From Brienomyrus brachyistius (Eukaryota; Chordata; Actinopteri; Osteoglossiformes; Mormyridae): a stretch of DNA of 64,000 bases. The notes below the pieces were generated by a model. It saw nothing but the letters and a program-made list of their open reading frames with translations. It did not search any database and had not been told where the DNA came from. Below are positions 12,481-24,256 of the stretch, in pieces; position 1 is the first letter of the stretch; each line of letters opens with the position of its first letter. The stretch spans positions 18,982,254 through 19,046,253 of the forward strand of contig NC_064555.1 of the NCBI RefSeq assembly GCF_023856365.1, written 5' to 3'. Made by a program: the position numbers and the translations under genes.

Positions 12481-13600
12481 GCCATCTGCAGTGACACTGT
12501 CAGTAATACATCTCACCCGTACTGACGGCCATCTGCAGTGACACTGTCAGTAATACATCTCACCCGTACTGACGGCCATCTGCAGTGACACTGTTAGTAA
12601 TACATCTCACCCGTACTGACGGCCATCTGCAGTGACACTGTCAGTAATACATCACAGACATACTGACAGCCACCTGCAGTGACATTGTCAGTAATACATC
12701 TCACCCATACTGACAGCCATCTTCAGTGACACTGTCAGTAATATATCTCACCCGTACTGACAGCCATCTGCAGTGACACTGTCAGTAATACATCTCACCT
12801 GTACTGATAGCCAACTGCAGTGAGACCGTAAGTAATGCATCACAGCCATACTGACAGCTATCTGCAGTGAAATCGTAAGTAATGCATCACAGCCATACTG
12901 ACAGCCATCTGCAGTGAGACCGTAATACATCACAGACATACTGACAGTTATCTGCAATGACACTGTCAGTAATACATCACAGACATACTGGCAGTCATCT
13001 GCAGTGACACTGTCAGTAATATATCACAGCCATACTGACAGCCACCTGCAGTGACACTGTCAGTAATACATCTCACCCGTACTGACGGCCATCTGCAGTG
13101 ACACTGTTAGTAATACATCTCACCCGTACTGACGGCCATCTGCAGTGACACTGTCAGTAATACATCACAGACATACTGACAGCCACCTGCAGTGACATAG
13201 TCAGTAATACATCTCACCCATACTGACAGCCATCTTCAGTGACACTGTCAGTAATATATCTCACCCGTACTGACAGCCATCTGCAGTGACACTGTCAGTA
13301 ATACATCTCACCTGTACTGATAGCCAACTGCAGTGAGACCGTAAGTAATGCATCACAGCCATACTGACAGCTATCTGCAGTGAAATCGTAAGTAATGCAT
13401 CACAGCCATACTGACAGCCACCTGCAGTGACACTGTCAGTAATACATCTCAGCTGTACTGACAGCCATCTGCAGTGACACTGTCAGTAATACATCACAGC
13501 CATACTGACAGCCATCTGCAGTGACCACATCATTAATACATCACAACCTTACTGACAGCCATCTCCAATGACATCGTCAGTAATACACCACAGTAATACT
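12481..13600. repeat. 47-bp hairpin minisatellite, about 24 copies
   Basis: Each monomer contains CTGCAGTGACACTGTCAGTA and a TACTGACAG block, with variant tails (ATCTCACCCGTACTGA or ATCACAGACATACTGA). TACTGACAG and the following CTGTCAGTA are perfect 9-bp inverted partners around a 15-nt loop, so most monomers can fold as a hairpin. A run of monomers with the same variant order recurs at an offset of about 513 bp (for example CTGTTAG at 12591 and 13104), so about 11 monomers were duplicated as a block. Confidence 0.93.
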
Positions 13601-15216
13601 AACAGCAAGTAGTAGGGAGCCATAATTTGATATGACAAAGTGATATCCAGCAACATTTATGGTAATTAACTATATGTCATCTCTGTAGAACCTCTTATTA
13701 CTCATCCTGAGAGGTCATACGTGCACAGATTCTCTAGCCGACACAAAGCTGTTAGCTCAAATTAAAACTATCCACACACACTAGTGCTCATTAAATTCGT
13801 AAACACTAATTAGAAGTAGTTTTTTTCCACCCCAAGGGAAGTATATTCATTTGTGACTAACATATATTCTCTGCAGAGCAATTTTAGTTGAGGTTTGAAA
13901 AACAAATTCAAAGACATTCAGCCCTGCACTATAAAAACCAAGACATTTGCAGACAGAAAGATATGTTCATGTCAGTTTCCATCCCTGGTCATGTTGAAGG
14001 CTGAAATGACGGCTTTGCATTTAGATATCTGAATACAAGCCATTAAGCTTTCACTAAGCTTTTTCAAATGTCTTTCTTGCCTTCTAATTCAAAATGAAAG
14101 TTAGACAATGCTGAGTACAGCAAATCTTGAGAAGCAATCATAAACTACATTTCCTTAAGAAGGCATAAACAGCATTAAATGTAAGATGTACGTCATTGCG
14201 ATGATTCTGATGCTCCAGCATCTCAGCCTGGGGGTCCTACCTTGTGGCCAATGCTTCCTGGTATGAGAAGTTAAGAAAATAGAGGGATGGATAGATGAAT
14301 GAATGGACTGACAAATAAAAAAGTAAATACGTGCGAACTATGCAATATAAATATACCTGCAGAGCTGCCTCATGCTCACAATGATGCTCATGAATGCTGA
14401 CGCTGTTATTGAGTTGTTGATACTGATGTCTGTGGTTCTTGTACAGGTCTTTCCGCAGATTAGTTTCTGACTGTACTGCTGGTGCTGAATGGAACACTCA
14501 CTTTATATGCTTCGAAACTATGTGCTGCTTGCAATGCGCCCCTTGACCCTCATCCCCATTCTCAAGGCCAGCAGTGTAAGAAAGCTGTGGATAATTGATT
14601 GTATCCAGTTTTCATCTGGCAATACAGCCTGTTGATACCATCATCTCCATAAATGACTCAGCAGCATGAAATCTGGGGGGCTTGTTCACAGGTTCTCTCT
14701 GCTGACTGTGTTACCCCATCGACAAAGGCAGCGTGCCTCAGCATGCGCATTTCTTAATTATGCAGAGCTCGCATTCAGTCAGTGTCGCTCCAGACCGGCT
14801 GGTGATGCTTAGATGCGAGTCCCGGTCAGCCTCGAGGGCCTTCCTGATGCCCATGTTTCCTCAAGCCACTGCATGGACCCTCTGCTCAGTCTAAAGAATC
14901 CAGGTGTCTGAGTCACTGGCGCATGCTTTAGTGTTACTGTCTAATGAATAGTGTAGGTCTATCTTTGAAAACATTAATTAATAGGACGTTTTCCTGTGAA
15001 TCAATGGCTATCCCTGAAAATTTCTTTTTAGAGTCAGTAGATCAGCCCAGTGGAGTGCCTGTTACATTCTGGTCCAAGATATTACAGACTGCCTATGAGT
15101 AAAGAGACAGTATGTGTTGTGCTAATTGTGGAAGATGGCTACCCTTTCAGCCTACTTCGTCATGTCCCAATGGCAGACACCTCAGGTGATTTTGTTTACC
15201 ATACAATAACTGTTCT
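13601..15216. other. Intergenic, no gene recognised
   Basis: A/T-rich unique-looking sequence. The open frames (for example 14237-14497 minus and 15050-15322 plus) show no conserved family features. Confidence 0.45.
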
Positions 15217-15434
15217 GTTTAGGGCAGTGGTTCTCAATGTCGGTCTTCGGGCCCCACTGCCCTGCTTGTTTTCCAGCTATCCCTGCCCCACACACAAGTC
15301 CCAGCTGTCTTTCAGCTTCTGATTGACTGAACACACCTGATCCAGGTAATCAGCAGTGTGAAGGGCAGGGATAGCTGGAAAACAAGCAGGGCAGTATAAC
15401 CTGAGGACCGAGGTTGAGAACCACTGGTTTAGGG
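15217..15434. mobile_element. hAT-type MITE with perfect 8-bp target-site duplication
   Basis: The element spans 15225-15426 (202 bp). It begins CAGTGGTTCTCAATG and ends TTGAGAACCACTG, which are inverted partners and match the CAGTGGTTCTCAA terminus seen in hAT-family elements. Both sides carry the same 8-mer, GTTTAGGG (15217-15224 and 15427-15434), the length expected of hAT integration. Subterminal sequence is also inverted, with CTGCTTGTTTTCCAGCTATC near the left end and its complement near the right. It has no coding capacity. The intact duplication suggests a fairly recent insertion. Confidence 0.93.
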
Positions 15435-15934
15435 GAACATCGTGGCAGAACATGTTCTTTTTGTAAGTAAGATGATGGCAGCATTTGGAGAGTTAAGCAT
15501 CAGTGGTGGAGTCAGGAAGAGGGCCAGGACCAGTGCTCCTGTTTCCATAGTAACAGCAGGTTGTGCTGTCATTTCCTGTTTCCTTTGGAGGGCTGAGTAT
15601 CCCACAGCTCCCTGCACTGAGTATACTGTTGCTGCTATGGGTTCTGAAGGAGAACAGGCACCCCACCAACCCCCCCCCCACCTCCCCAAATGCAGCAAGC
15701 TGCTCCCTATGGTTTTGAGAAACAAGCAGCACAACACAGCTAGAGCAGCTGTCACTGCATAGCAGCGATCTGTTCAACTCGTGTTCCTGATGATGCAATA
15801 TGTCACCCTCTTCATGTCTTGCATATAACCTTTAAAAATCCCTTTGGTCCTTTTCTGTGACCTTTCTGTGCCATTTACCTCTGTGATATAAGAAGTTCAC
15901 ACCAAACTCGATTTTGAGTCACTAACATATAACA

Positions 15935-15937
<3 letters not shown>

Positions 15938-15976
<39 letters not shown>
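15938..15976. repeat. TG dinucleotide microsatellite
   Basis: About 19 TG repeats, uninterrupted until TATGT at the right end. Confidence 0.98.
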
Positions 15977-15980
<4 letters not shown>

Positions 15981-16074
15981 AACAGCTTTTTTCCAGAAAG
16001 TATGTCTGGGATGTACGCAAAGTACACTAAAATAAACATATAAGTGTACATGGAAATTGACTTGTATATGACTA

Positions 16075-16890
16075 GGAATGGGACTGGAAGGTACATAGAG
16101 CAGACAGGAAGTGCATAGGAATTGGAAAAAGTACATAGATCAGGCAGGAATTATATGAGACTCTCATAATGTATAGAGAACATACAAGAAATGCATGGGA
16201 TTCCGAAAAATGTATATAGACCATACAGGAAATGTATGGGAATCCGGAAAATGTATACAGACCACACAGGGAATGTATGGGAATCCGGAAAATGTATACA
16301 GACCAGACAGGAAATGTATGGGAATCCGGAAAATGTATATAGACCACACAAGAAATGTATGGGAATCCGGAAAATGTATACAGACCACACAGGAAATGTA
16401 TGGGAATCCGGAAAATATATACAGATCAGACAGGAAATGTATGGGAATCCGGAAAATGTATATAGACTACACAGGAAATGTATGGGAATCCGGAAAATGT
16501 ATACAGACCAGACAGGAAATGTATGGGAATCCAGAAAATGTATACAGACCAGACAGGAAATGTATGGGATTCCGGTAAATGTATACAGACTAGACAAGAA
16601 ATGTATGGGAATCTGGAAAATGTATATAGAGCAGGCAGGAAGTGCATGATATCTGGAAAAGGATATATAGCAGGCAGGAAGTGCATGGGAATCTGGAAAG
16701 ATATAGAGAGGAGGCAAGAAGGGCATGGGAATCTGGAAAGGTATAGAGAGGAGGCAGGAAGGGCATGGGAATCTGGAAAGGTATATAGAGCAGGCAGGAA
16801 GGGCATGGGAATCTGGAAAGGTATAGAGAGGAGGCAAGAAGGGCATGGGAATCTGGAAAGGTATAGAGAGCGGGTAGGAATTGTATGACA
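16075..16890. repeat. 41-bp minisatellite, about 20 copies
   Basis: GGGAATCCGGAAAATGTATA recurs every 41 bp (for example 16238 and 16279). The right third (from about 16650) switches to a diverged subtype with GGGAATCTGGAAAGGTATAG. Since 41 is not a multiple of three, all frames cycle through the same unit, and the longest frame is 299 codons on the minus strand (16151-17050). These frames are artefacts of stop-free units. The array abuts the antisense LINE remnant on its right. Confidence 0.93.
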
Positions 16891-16919
16891 CTGATAATGT
16901 ATATAAAGCAGAAATGCGA

Positions 16920-17880
16920 CATGAGTCACGAGGAGCCTTTTGATGGAGATGGGTGCCTTGACCTTGACGTGAGTGCCAGTAGAAAGCTAGTGAAGAGTGA
17001 CCAGGAGGGGTGTGACATGAGGACATTTGGGCCGACTGTATATTAGACATGCTCTAGAATTTTGAATCACCTACAGTAGTGTGATAGCACAAGCTGGCAG
17101 ATCTGCAGAGAGTCAGAACAAGAGCTTTGACTAGCAGCTGAGCTGCTTACTGAAACAGAAAAGTTCTGATCTTCCTAATGTTATAAAGGGAAAACTTGCA
17201 AGATTGGGAGACTACATGATGGACATGATGGTTCCTCATCCAGAATGTGATGTTAGCCAAGCATGCAGAGATCCAAGCAGAGATTGTGGCATCACCAGAA
17301 GAGAAGGTCAAGTAGATCTGGATGTCATCAGCATAGTACTAGTAGAAGAAGCCATGACACTGTATGATCTGTCCTAGAAAGGTAATGTAAAAGACGTAAG
17401 AGGAATGGACCAAGGACAGAGCCTTGGGGAACACCGGCTGTTACTTAATATGTCTTAGACAACTCTGCACCCCAAACCACTTGGAATAATCTGTCTGACA
17501 GGTGTGCCGGCTTAAAAGCAGCAGGGAATGTGCCAGTCAAAAGAGGTAAGTGAATCAAGCAGATAAGTACAATAGTAAGTGCAGGAAAGATGGTGGGCCG
17601 ATGGGTGAGCACTTTAGAGACATGCAGGCTGGAGGGGGTGAATGAGGGAAAAGAAAGCCAAGTATGGAGGGATCCATGCCGATGGAGGGTGTGGACGTCA
17701 CACCTCTGACCCTGATACATCTGGCCCCCCCCCGATGTTAATATGAAACCTACACCCCTGGTGGAGGGGGAAGCAGAGGGGTACAGAGGACAACCTGCGA
17801 GTGTGAGTGGTGGTGGAAATCTCTTGGTAGTAGGTGATTTTGGCAGCAGAGTTGGAGGCTGACAATGAAGAGAGAAGTGA
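16920..17880 (-). mobile_element. Degenerate antisense LINE (CR1/L2-like) reverse-transcriptase remnant
   Basis: Read on the minus strand, this matches in order the 3' portion of a fish non-LTR retrotransposon reverse transcriptase as I remember it. Recognisable plus-strand blocks are GATGTCATCAGCATAG, GAGCCTTGGGGAACACC and GATCTTCCTAATGTTATAAA. The second is the complement of a V-P-Q-G-S-V-L-G-P-like motif. Frames are broken by stops and deletions, so it is a dead copy. Clade assignment is uncertain, and a translated search would settle it. Confidence 0.6.
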
Positions 17881-17935
17881 CTGGTTGCACAAGCGACAGC
17901 TCTAAGCTCAGTTTCCCCTTTAAAACTGACAAAAG

Positions 17936-18000
17936 AATTTAATCAAATCAAATCACTTTTATTCTCACATCACTAGAATGAGCAAACTAGTGAGTGAATG
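17936..18000. repeat. Possible dispersed repeat end (TCAAATCAAATCACTTTTATT)
   Basis: The text AATCAAATCAAATCACTTTT followed by ATTCTCACATCAC resembles the start of dispersed fish elements. The other end could not be identified. Confidence 0.35.
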
Positions 18001-20585
18001 TCTTGGATCGTGAGTTGCTATCAGTAGTGCAATACATTAAATAAATGCAAACTGCTATATCAAAGTCAGAAAAGTCATAAAGTCTGTATATCAATGTAGA
18101 TGAATTTTATTAGCAATTAAAATTGTGATATTTCTTACCAGTTGAACCATAGGACTGCTTGCTTCATGGGAGATGCTTTCAACAACACTTTCATTGATTT
18201 TCCTTTTAAAATCAGAATAAATACAACCCACAGGTCTCCAGTGATGCCATCTTTCATCACTGTTTTGCTCTTTGTCTAAATAGAGAACAGATGAAAGGTT
18301 ACCGGTTAACATGCTTCGAGGATGTGTGTTTGGAGCCCATCCATACGCCATTCTTCACTGGGAGTCTATGAGGATTTCATACATAGTTTTGGTTGAACAA
18401 CGCTGATTGGACAAATAGACTTGCAGTCAGATATTTTAGACCCACTTGGAAGCCTGACTCTGTATGGTGATTGGAGGAGAGGTTTTGACAACACAGGGTA
18501 ACCTGCCAATAACATTAATGCACATGACTGACAGGTTTCACATAACGTCAGAGGTGCTGGCTTGAGGTATTTATTCATTTAGTCACACGCAGTGGCACAG
18601 AAATGGTTTGTTGCAACCTAGAGTGACAGCTAATTGTGTCGTATGCCATCTTTTACCACTGGCATTTGTAAATATTGTAAATGAAGTCATTATCATTGAG
18701 TTTTTGATATTTCATAGACTAGTTTTGCAGTTAGCTTACTAACTAAGGTGTCTGTATGTTTAATATGGTCACATCGCTTAAGAAGGAGCCATGCTGGTAT
18801 GACAGGGTAATAGATCATTTCTTACACCAAGAAAGGAAAGCAGAAATTACATATAAGTAGCTAAAATAAGAAAAAAAGACCAGTTTTGGTTATACTGCCG
18901 GCTGTTGACACTGTGCTTCCCTGTGGTAAATATCACCATCCGCCACTGACTGGTACTGAACCTGCCCCATGAGATGCTATTTCAGCACCATTTCCTCTCA
19001 TTCATCCTGAGCGCACGGATCATACTGGAGAGTCAGGTACGAGACGGTTGCAAGTATACTGCACAGGAGAAGAGTGGAGAGAAGATGTCAAGACAGGAGG
19101 CAAGCACAGCAGTTAAGCACAGTTGTTGTAGCCTCCATCGGCATCAAGAGAGGAATCCTCAGGAGATGGCAGGGAGCAGAAGACTGAAACAGAGAAGCAG
19201 GTGCAGGTGAGACAGCGAAGGTCACGACAGAAGGAGGTTCAGGGAGGGGTTGGAAGACGGAAATGTGGGGGGGGGGGGGTCAAGGTGAACTGAGCAAATA
19301 AGTGATCATGAGGAAGTAAAGGGTTGACAAGTTGGCTGTCAGGCATTCAGTTCCATGTATTGATGAGGTTCATTTCAAGTTTTATTCCATTCAGAGAGAA
19401 GGCTGGGCAAACACACAAAGAGCAGGATCAGGTAGTATAAACAGATGGATCATTCAATGCCGAAAAGGGAAGGCAAACAAAAGCCTTGGCTGAGAGTGTT
19501 TCACTTAAAGATACAGACAACAAATCTCCAGAGAGACAAAGCGACACTGCAGCAGAGGACAACTAGAACGCCACGTTTAACTGTAGGACAAGACAGCCGC
19601 AGTCCAAAGAGTGGCTTCAGATACACACATTTTTCACAATGAGACTGGAAATTATGGGTATTTCTGATGCTTTTCCTAGAGGTTCAGAAAGTGTGTCCTT
19701 GTGTGGAGGGAGTCAGCGGAAACCCATCCATGAGGCAGAAGTGATAAAGACTTCAGTGAAAATATTCCTATACAAGCTTCACCATGTGATCGTCAGGACA
19801 TCTGTGTGACCAGAATGTTCCGGGCAACCCAGTCCCAGATTCTGCACTGCAGAGTCTGTAAGCCGCTTTGATCCACCCCTTCCCAGGTCACATTCAGAGA
19901 GTTGGTTAGTGTGCAGTGACATTCTGCTTTAAGACTCATTTTAACAAAGTTTCTGTAAAAATCTAGCTACATACAGGAAAGAGCTGTATGTTGTAAGGCT
20001 GGTCTGCTGATCACGTAAATACTTATAAAAGGCAGATCGCTTCTGTGACCTATGTTAGGCCACTGTGAAATTGTTCATTAGTAGAGTTTAAGACCTCCCA
20101 CATAAAAGATGGGGTCTACATTTTTATAAGACAAAGTATGACAGGTGTAAGATATGAAGAGGACTATAAAGCATGTGAATACGGCAATGTGCCCACCTGC
20201 CCCTGCAGGTGTTTTTTGCTTATAAATTTGCCGTCCAAAGCACCCTTGCGTCCTTGGCTCGGAGCTTCACAGTGCCTGACACACGCCACACATAGATAAT
20301 GTCAGGCAGGCTGCTCCAGCACAGATATTACATCATTGTACCTGTAGCTATACATTAATTCTTTAACATAATCCACCCACCCATCCATCAATTTTCCATA
20401 GCCACTTAAATAAAATTTCAAAGACAAATCATATTTTCATAAAATATAGCCCAGGCCTGGGTTACAAGTTTTTCAAAGCAAACAGATTAAAGTACAAAGG
20501 CATACAGAAGGTCCCGAGGGAGAGAAATACTGTCTTAGCTGCAAACACAGCAGGTTACTGGGATTCAGACTCACTGCTACAGGTC
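18001..20585. other. Intergenic; one weak exon-like frame
   Basis: A minus-strand open frame at 18091-18351 contains a good splice-donor-like CTG/GTAAGA at about 18138, but no family is recognised and no acceptor could be fixed. A G13 run lies at 19267-19279. Nothing else was seen. Confidence 0.35.
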
Positions 20586-20589
20586 AGCT

Positions 20590-20710
20590 CTGGACTGCCA
20601 TGGTGGCAAGAGCTTTCCTGCTTTATAATGTGGACACAAGAATGCTGATGGTTCAAATCCCACAACTGTTCTGGTGATGTTCTTCAGGTAGGCGCTTAAC
20701 CTGACGGTCA
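20590..20710 (+). mobile_element. Degenerate tRNA-derived SINE-like sequence
   Basis: GGTTCAAATCCCAC at about 20651 fits a Pol III B box, preceded by a weak A-box-like TGGTGGCAAGAGC. It is followed by TTCTTCAGGTAGGCGCTTAA, text common in the body of fish SINEs. The limits are not certain and no target-site duplication was seen. Confidence 0.5.
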
Positions 20711-20785
20711 GTTTGAATTATAGGTTATGATTTTGGACTATTCATGTTTAATATCTTAGCAGAGCCAAAAAGTTCTGGAATTTTA

Positions 20786-20992
20786 TCCTGTGGAGCACTG
20801 CAATGATGCTGTACAGCTACAATGTCACACTCTCTGAATGTACTGACGTTCTGTAATTGTATCCTCTGAACCACTGGAATGATGCTATACAGCTACAATG
20901 TCACACTTTCTGAATGTACTGACGTTCTGTAATTGTATCCTATGGATCACTGGAATAAAGCTACACGGCTGTAATGTCACACTTTCTGAATA
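20786..20992. repeat. 76-bp tandem repeat, about 2.7 copies
   Basis: TACTGACGTTCTGTAATTGT occurs at a 76-bp offset (GACGTT at 20845 and 20921). A third, shorter copy follows up to the CACACTTTCTGAATATTCTG variant. Confidence 0.9.
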
Positions 20993-21173
20993 TTCTGTGG
21001 TCCGTAAACAGCTGCAGGCTTTTTCGCTCTATTATCCATCCATGCATTCATTCATAAATTTAAATTTCTACCACTTATCCAGGATGAAGTCATGGGAACA
21101 GGGATGCCCAGACCTCTCTCACCAGCCATCTCCTTCAGCACCACCAGGGGAATACTAAGGCATTCCCCAGCCA

Positions 21174-21239
21174 CCCTAACCCTAACCCTAACCCTAACCC
21201 TAACCCTAACCCTAAACCTAAACCTAACCCTAAACCTAA
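21174..21239. repeat. Interstitial telomeric repeat, 11 units
   Basis: Eleven hexamers in register: seven perfect CCCTAA units (21174-21215), then two ACCTAA, one CCCTAA and one ACCTAA. This is the vertebrate telomere repeat TTAGGG on the minus strand. It lies inside the C-terminal coding part of the LINE, with recognisable LINE sequence on both sides, so it was inserted into, or replaced part of, that element. Confidence 0.97.
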
Positions 21240-22649
21240 CCTCAAGGAGGTGTGCATGAGGTGTCCTACACAGATGCCCAAACCACCACTTCAACTGACT
21301 CCTTTCGATATGGCGGGACAACAACTCTACTTCAAGCTAAGTCTAAGGCTGAACCCCAACACCCTGTGATGCAAACTCATTTCTGCCGCTTGTATCAACA
21401 ATCTCATTGTTTTGGTCACTACCCATAGCTGAGGGTAGGAACATAAATTGGCTGTAAATTGATAGCAGTGCCTTCTGGCTCAGCTCTCTCTTCACCACAA
21501 CAGAATGGTAGTGTCCACATTACTGCCAATGCTGCATCGATCCATCTCCTGCTCCCTTCTTTCCCTACTAGTGAACAAGACCCCAAGACATTTAAACTCC
21601 TCAACTTGAGGCAATAACTCATTCCTCACTAGGAGAGGGAAATCCACCCTTTTTCAGTCGAGAACCATGGCCACAGGCTTGGAGCAGCAAACCGCCCCTG
21701 TGCAAGCTGCAGGTCACAGCCAATTGAAGCCAACAGGACCTCATCTTCTGCAAAAAGCAAAGATGCGATCCTGAGACCACTGAACCAGACTACCTCCACC
21801 CCTTAGCTATGTCTAAAAATTCTGTCCATGACAGCTATGAACAGAATGAGTGACACACTGCAGCCATGGCAGAAACCAACGCCCACCAGGAATGAGTATG
21901 ACTTACTACTGGTGATGCAAACACAACTCTTGCTCTGTATATACAGGAACCTGATGGCCCGCAACAGCAAACCCTTTACCCCATAATCCTGAACCACTCC
22001 CCAAAGGACCTCCCAAGCAATGCAATCAAATGCCTTTTCCAAGTTCAGCATTCCATGACCAGGAAGGAATCCACATTGCTCCTTCTGGATACCTGCAGGT
22101 AACAGTCAGAGCCCGTCCCCCGAAACGAAGTCAAAGGAAGACCACCCTCTCATTCATCGGCATAAACACCAATGAACTGGTGCCAAGCAGTGAGCTATAA
22201 GTAGACCCACCCCTGCCTGGCACCTTATACCGTGGTCACCACCACAGTGGAATGGAGTCCAGCACCTTTCCAGGAGCTTGGTTCCAGTGCCCGAGCTGTG
22301 CATTGAGATGAGCCTAACTATATCTAATCTACTTAGTATCTCTCTAGTGTACCTCCACCTCAGGCTCCTTTCCCACCACAGATGATATGTTCCATGTACC
22401 TATAGTCAGATTTGATGGCTGAAGATCATCCGCCGAGGCTTCTGCCTTCGACTGCCAAGTAATGTACACTGCACCCAACTTTCAAGGCTCCTCCTGCAGG
22501 TTGTGGATCCACAGGAGGGTGGACCCGTGTGACCCTTTTGGGCTGTGCCTGGCCAGGCTCCATGGGTAGAGACCTATCCACCTGGCACTCATCCACGAGC
22601 TCCCTCCTTAGGCCTTGGTCTAGGGTGGGGTCCTGGTCTTCCCAGTCCA

Positions 22650-22757
22650 GGGTGAGTTTCCCAAAACCTTCTTAATGCTATGTCGTTCATCAGTTCTTTG
22701 TTAAAAGATAGAACTTTCGAATGATGTAGCGTTAAGAAGGCTTCAAGAAACTCACCC
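22650..22757. mobile_element. 108-bp palindromic (foldback) MITE nested in the LINE
   Basis: It begins GGGTGAGTTTCCCAAAACCT and ends with the approximate inverse, AGGCTTCAAGAAACTCACCC. The two arms match for about 50 bp with few differences, so the whole element is nearly one hairpin. CCA flanks both ends (22647-22649 and 22758-22760), a possible 3-bp target duplication of the PIF/Harbinger kind. The family assignment is inference. Confidence 0.8.
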
Positions 22758-22960
22758 CCAGGTGAGGTAACATTACCCTCCGTGGGCCTGTCATGGGGGG
22801 TCTATGCGACTCGTACTTAGTCCGGCTGCTCAACTAGGACCGATTTGCCTCGGGAGACTCTACCAGGGGCAATTGCCCCTGATAACATAGCTCCGAGGTT
22901 GACAGAGGCATGCAATCCTCTCCCCCACCATAAGGTGGCAAGTCACGGAGGGGTATTTAT

Positions 22961-24255
22961 TATCATACTTATCATTTTGCAAAAAATATAATTTTCTAAA
23001 TTTCTTATTTGGAAGGACAAAGAAAGGCTACTTATGTTGTAGGGGGTCTTACTTTGTTGCAAAGAGACTTTGATTCATTCCTTAAAGGAACCTGAATTGT
23101 GTGCTGTACTGGGTGTTTCTGTAATAATCTTGAATTCCTCCCTGCTGTCTCAACTTTGTTGCAGACCGGTGCAACATAACCTGCCATTTATTTTTGATAA
23201 ATACAGTGAATGCAAAGTTCAGAACAATATCGTGATTTGGAAAGCACTATATTAATTGATTTCTTTCACACAAAATTTATGCACATCCATGACTACAAAT
23301 CTCTGCTACTGATGCAAGTCATTCAAGTTAGTCACATTAAACAAAATGACTTTGTTAATAGATGAAAAGAATACACCCACGTCGTTTATCTTTTTTATGT
23401 CTGCAAAGTAGCTACTAAAATGTTCAATAAACAATCAATAAGCATATGAAAAATGCACATGTATATCTAAAAACTTTTCACAAAAAACTGGGTTAATATG
23501 TCCTCACATACTAAGATTAATGTTTTCTTTAATGTTTCCCCACGTATTAAAATTAAACTTTTCTCTTGATTTGCTTTTTTAATACAGAGTTTCGACTTTA
23601 TTCACTTCTATTATATCTGTTTTATTGTTTTAAATCTTTACATACCTGACGCATCTCCCATTGTGCAGCACGTTGGTCAGTCAATTTGCTTGACTTTGGA
23701 AACATGTTATACAAATAAACTGATTGATTAATTGAGTGACTGATTCACTCCGGCGGTAAATTCTGTTGCTTCCTGCCTTGTCCCCTCCAGAACAGGCTCC
23801 AGATCCCCCGCGACCCTGCACAGTCAGAACTGAATTTGTGATATAAAATGCTAAAATGGCTTGCTATAAATTATAAGAGAAACTAAAAACAATATTTTTT
23901 TATTACAATAAGCTTGATCAAATCATATTTCTGTGCTTTTCCTGTTAGACACATATTTTGAGGATGAATTAGCAAAATGATACAAATAAACCTAACAATG
24001 ATTTTATTTCAGACCATTGTTGTAATCTGGATGTTGTTAGTTTTATGAAGCTTGTTTTAGGTGTTAGTAGGTGTTCGCAAGAAAAAGGAAGGACTTTCGC
24101 AAGTCCATTGTACAGTACATTTAAAGATATTTCTTAGATTTAATTTTCATTGTCAGTCGTAGCCAGATTAAAATTAGTGCTCCAGAGAAGACAGTGAAGA
24201 TGAGTCGCACCTGCTCTGCTTCCTGGTTGGCTCTGCTGTAGTGCCATGGAGGGAC
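22961..24255. other. A/T-rich intergenic sequence
   Basis: No gene or named repeat was recognised. Many A/T-rich runs occur (for example 23230-23650). Confidence 0.45.
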
Positions 24256-24256
24256 C

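Larger units (their letters stand above)
21035..22960 (-). mobile_element. Degenerate LINE (non-LTR retrotransposon), interrupted
   Basis: The minus strand encodes a reverse-transcriptase fragment (22051-21803) with LEKAFD, LLRAIRFLY and LFIAVMDRI, motifs of fish LINEs. Downstream on the same strand, a FADD-like box reads FAED, so the catalytic site is altered. A C-terminal part reads RSQLKWWFGHLCRTP at about 21300-21260. Stops and shifts break the frame. The element contains an interstitial telomeric tract (21174-21239) and a 108-bp palindromic MITE (22650-22757). The left end has CATCCATGCATTCATTC-type tail text. Clade not assigned. Confidence 0.8.

Noticed and set aside
12481..13600. CRISPR-like appearance of palindromic repeats
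   Set aside because: There are no variable spacers, the whole unit is repeated, and the setting is a vertebrate genome.
16151..17050. 299-codon minus-strand open frame with Phe/Pro/Ser repeats
   Set aside because: It reads through the 41-bp minisatellite. Similar frames exist on both strands.
18091..18351. Minus-strand frame ending at a CTG/GTAAGA donor near 18138
   Set aside because: The donor is good, but no acceptor, family or conservation evidence could be given; a chance frame is likely.
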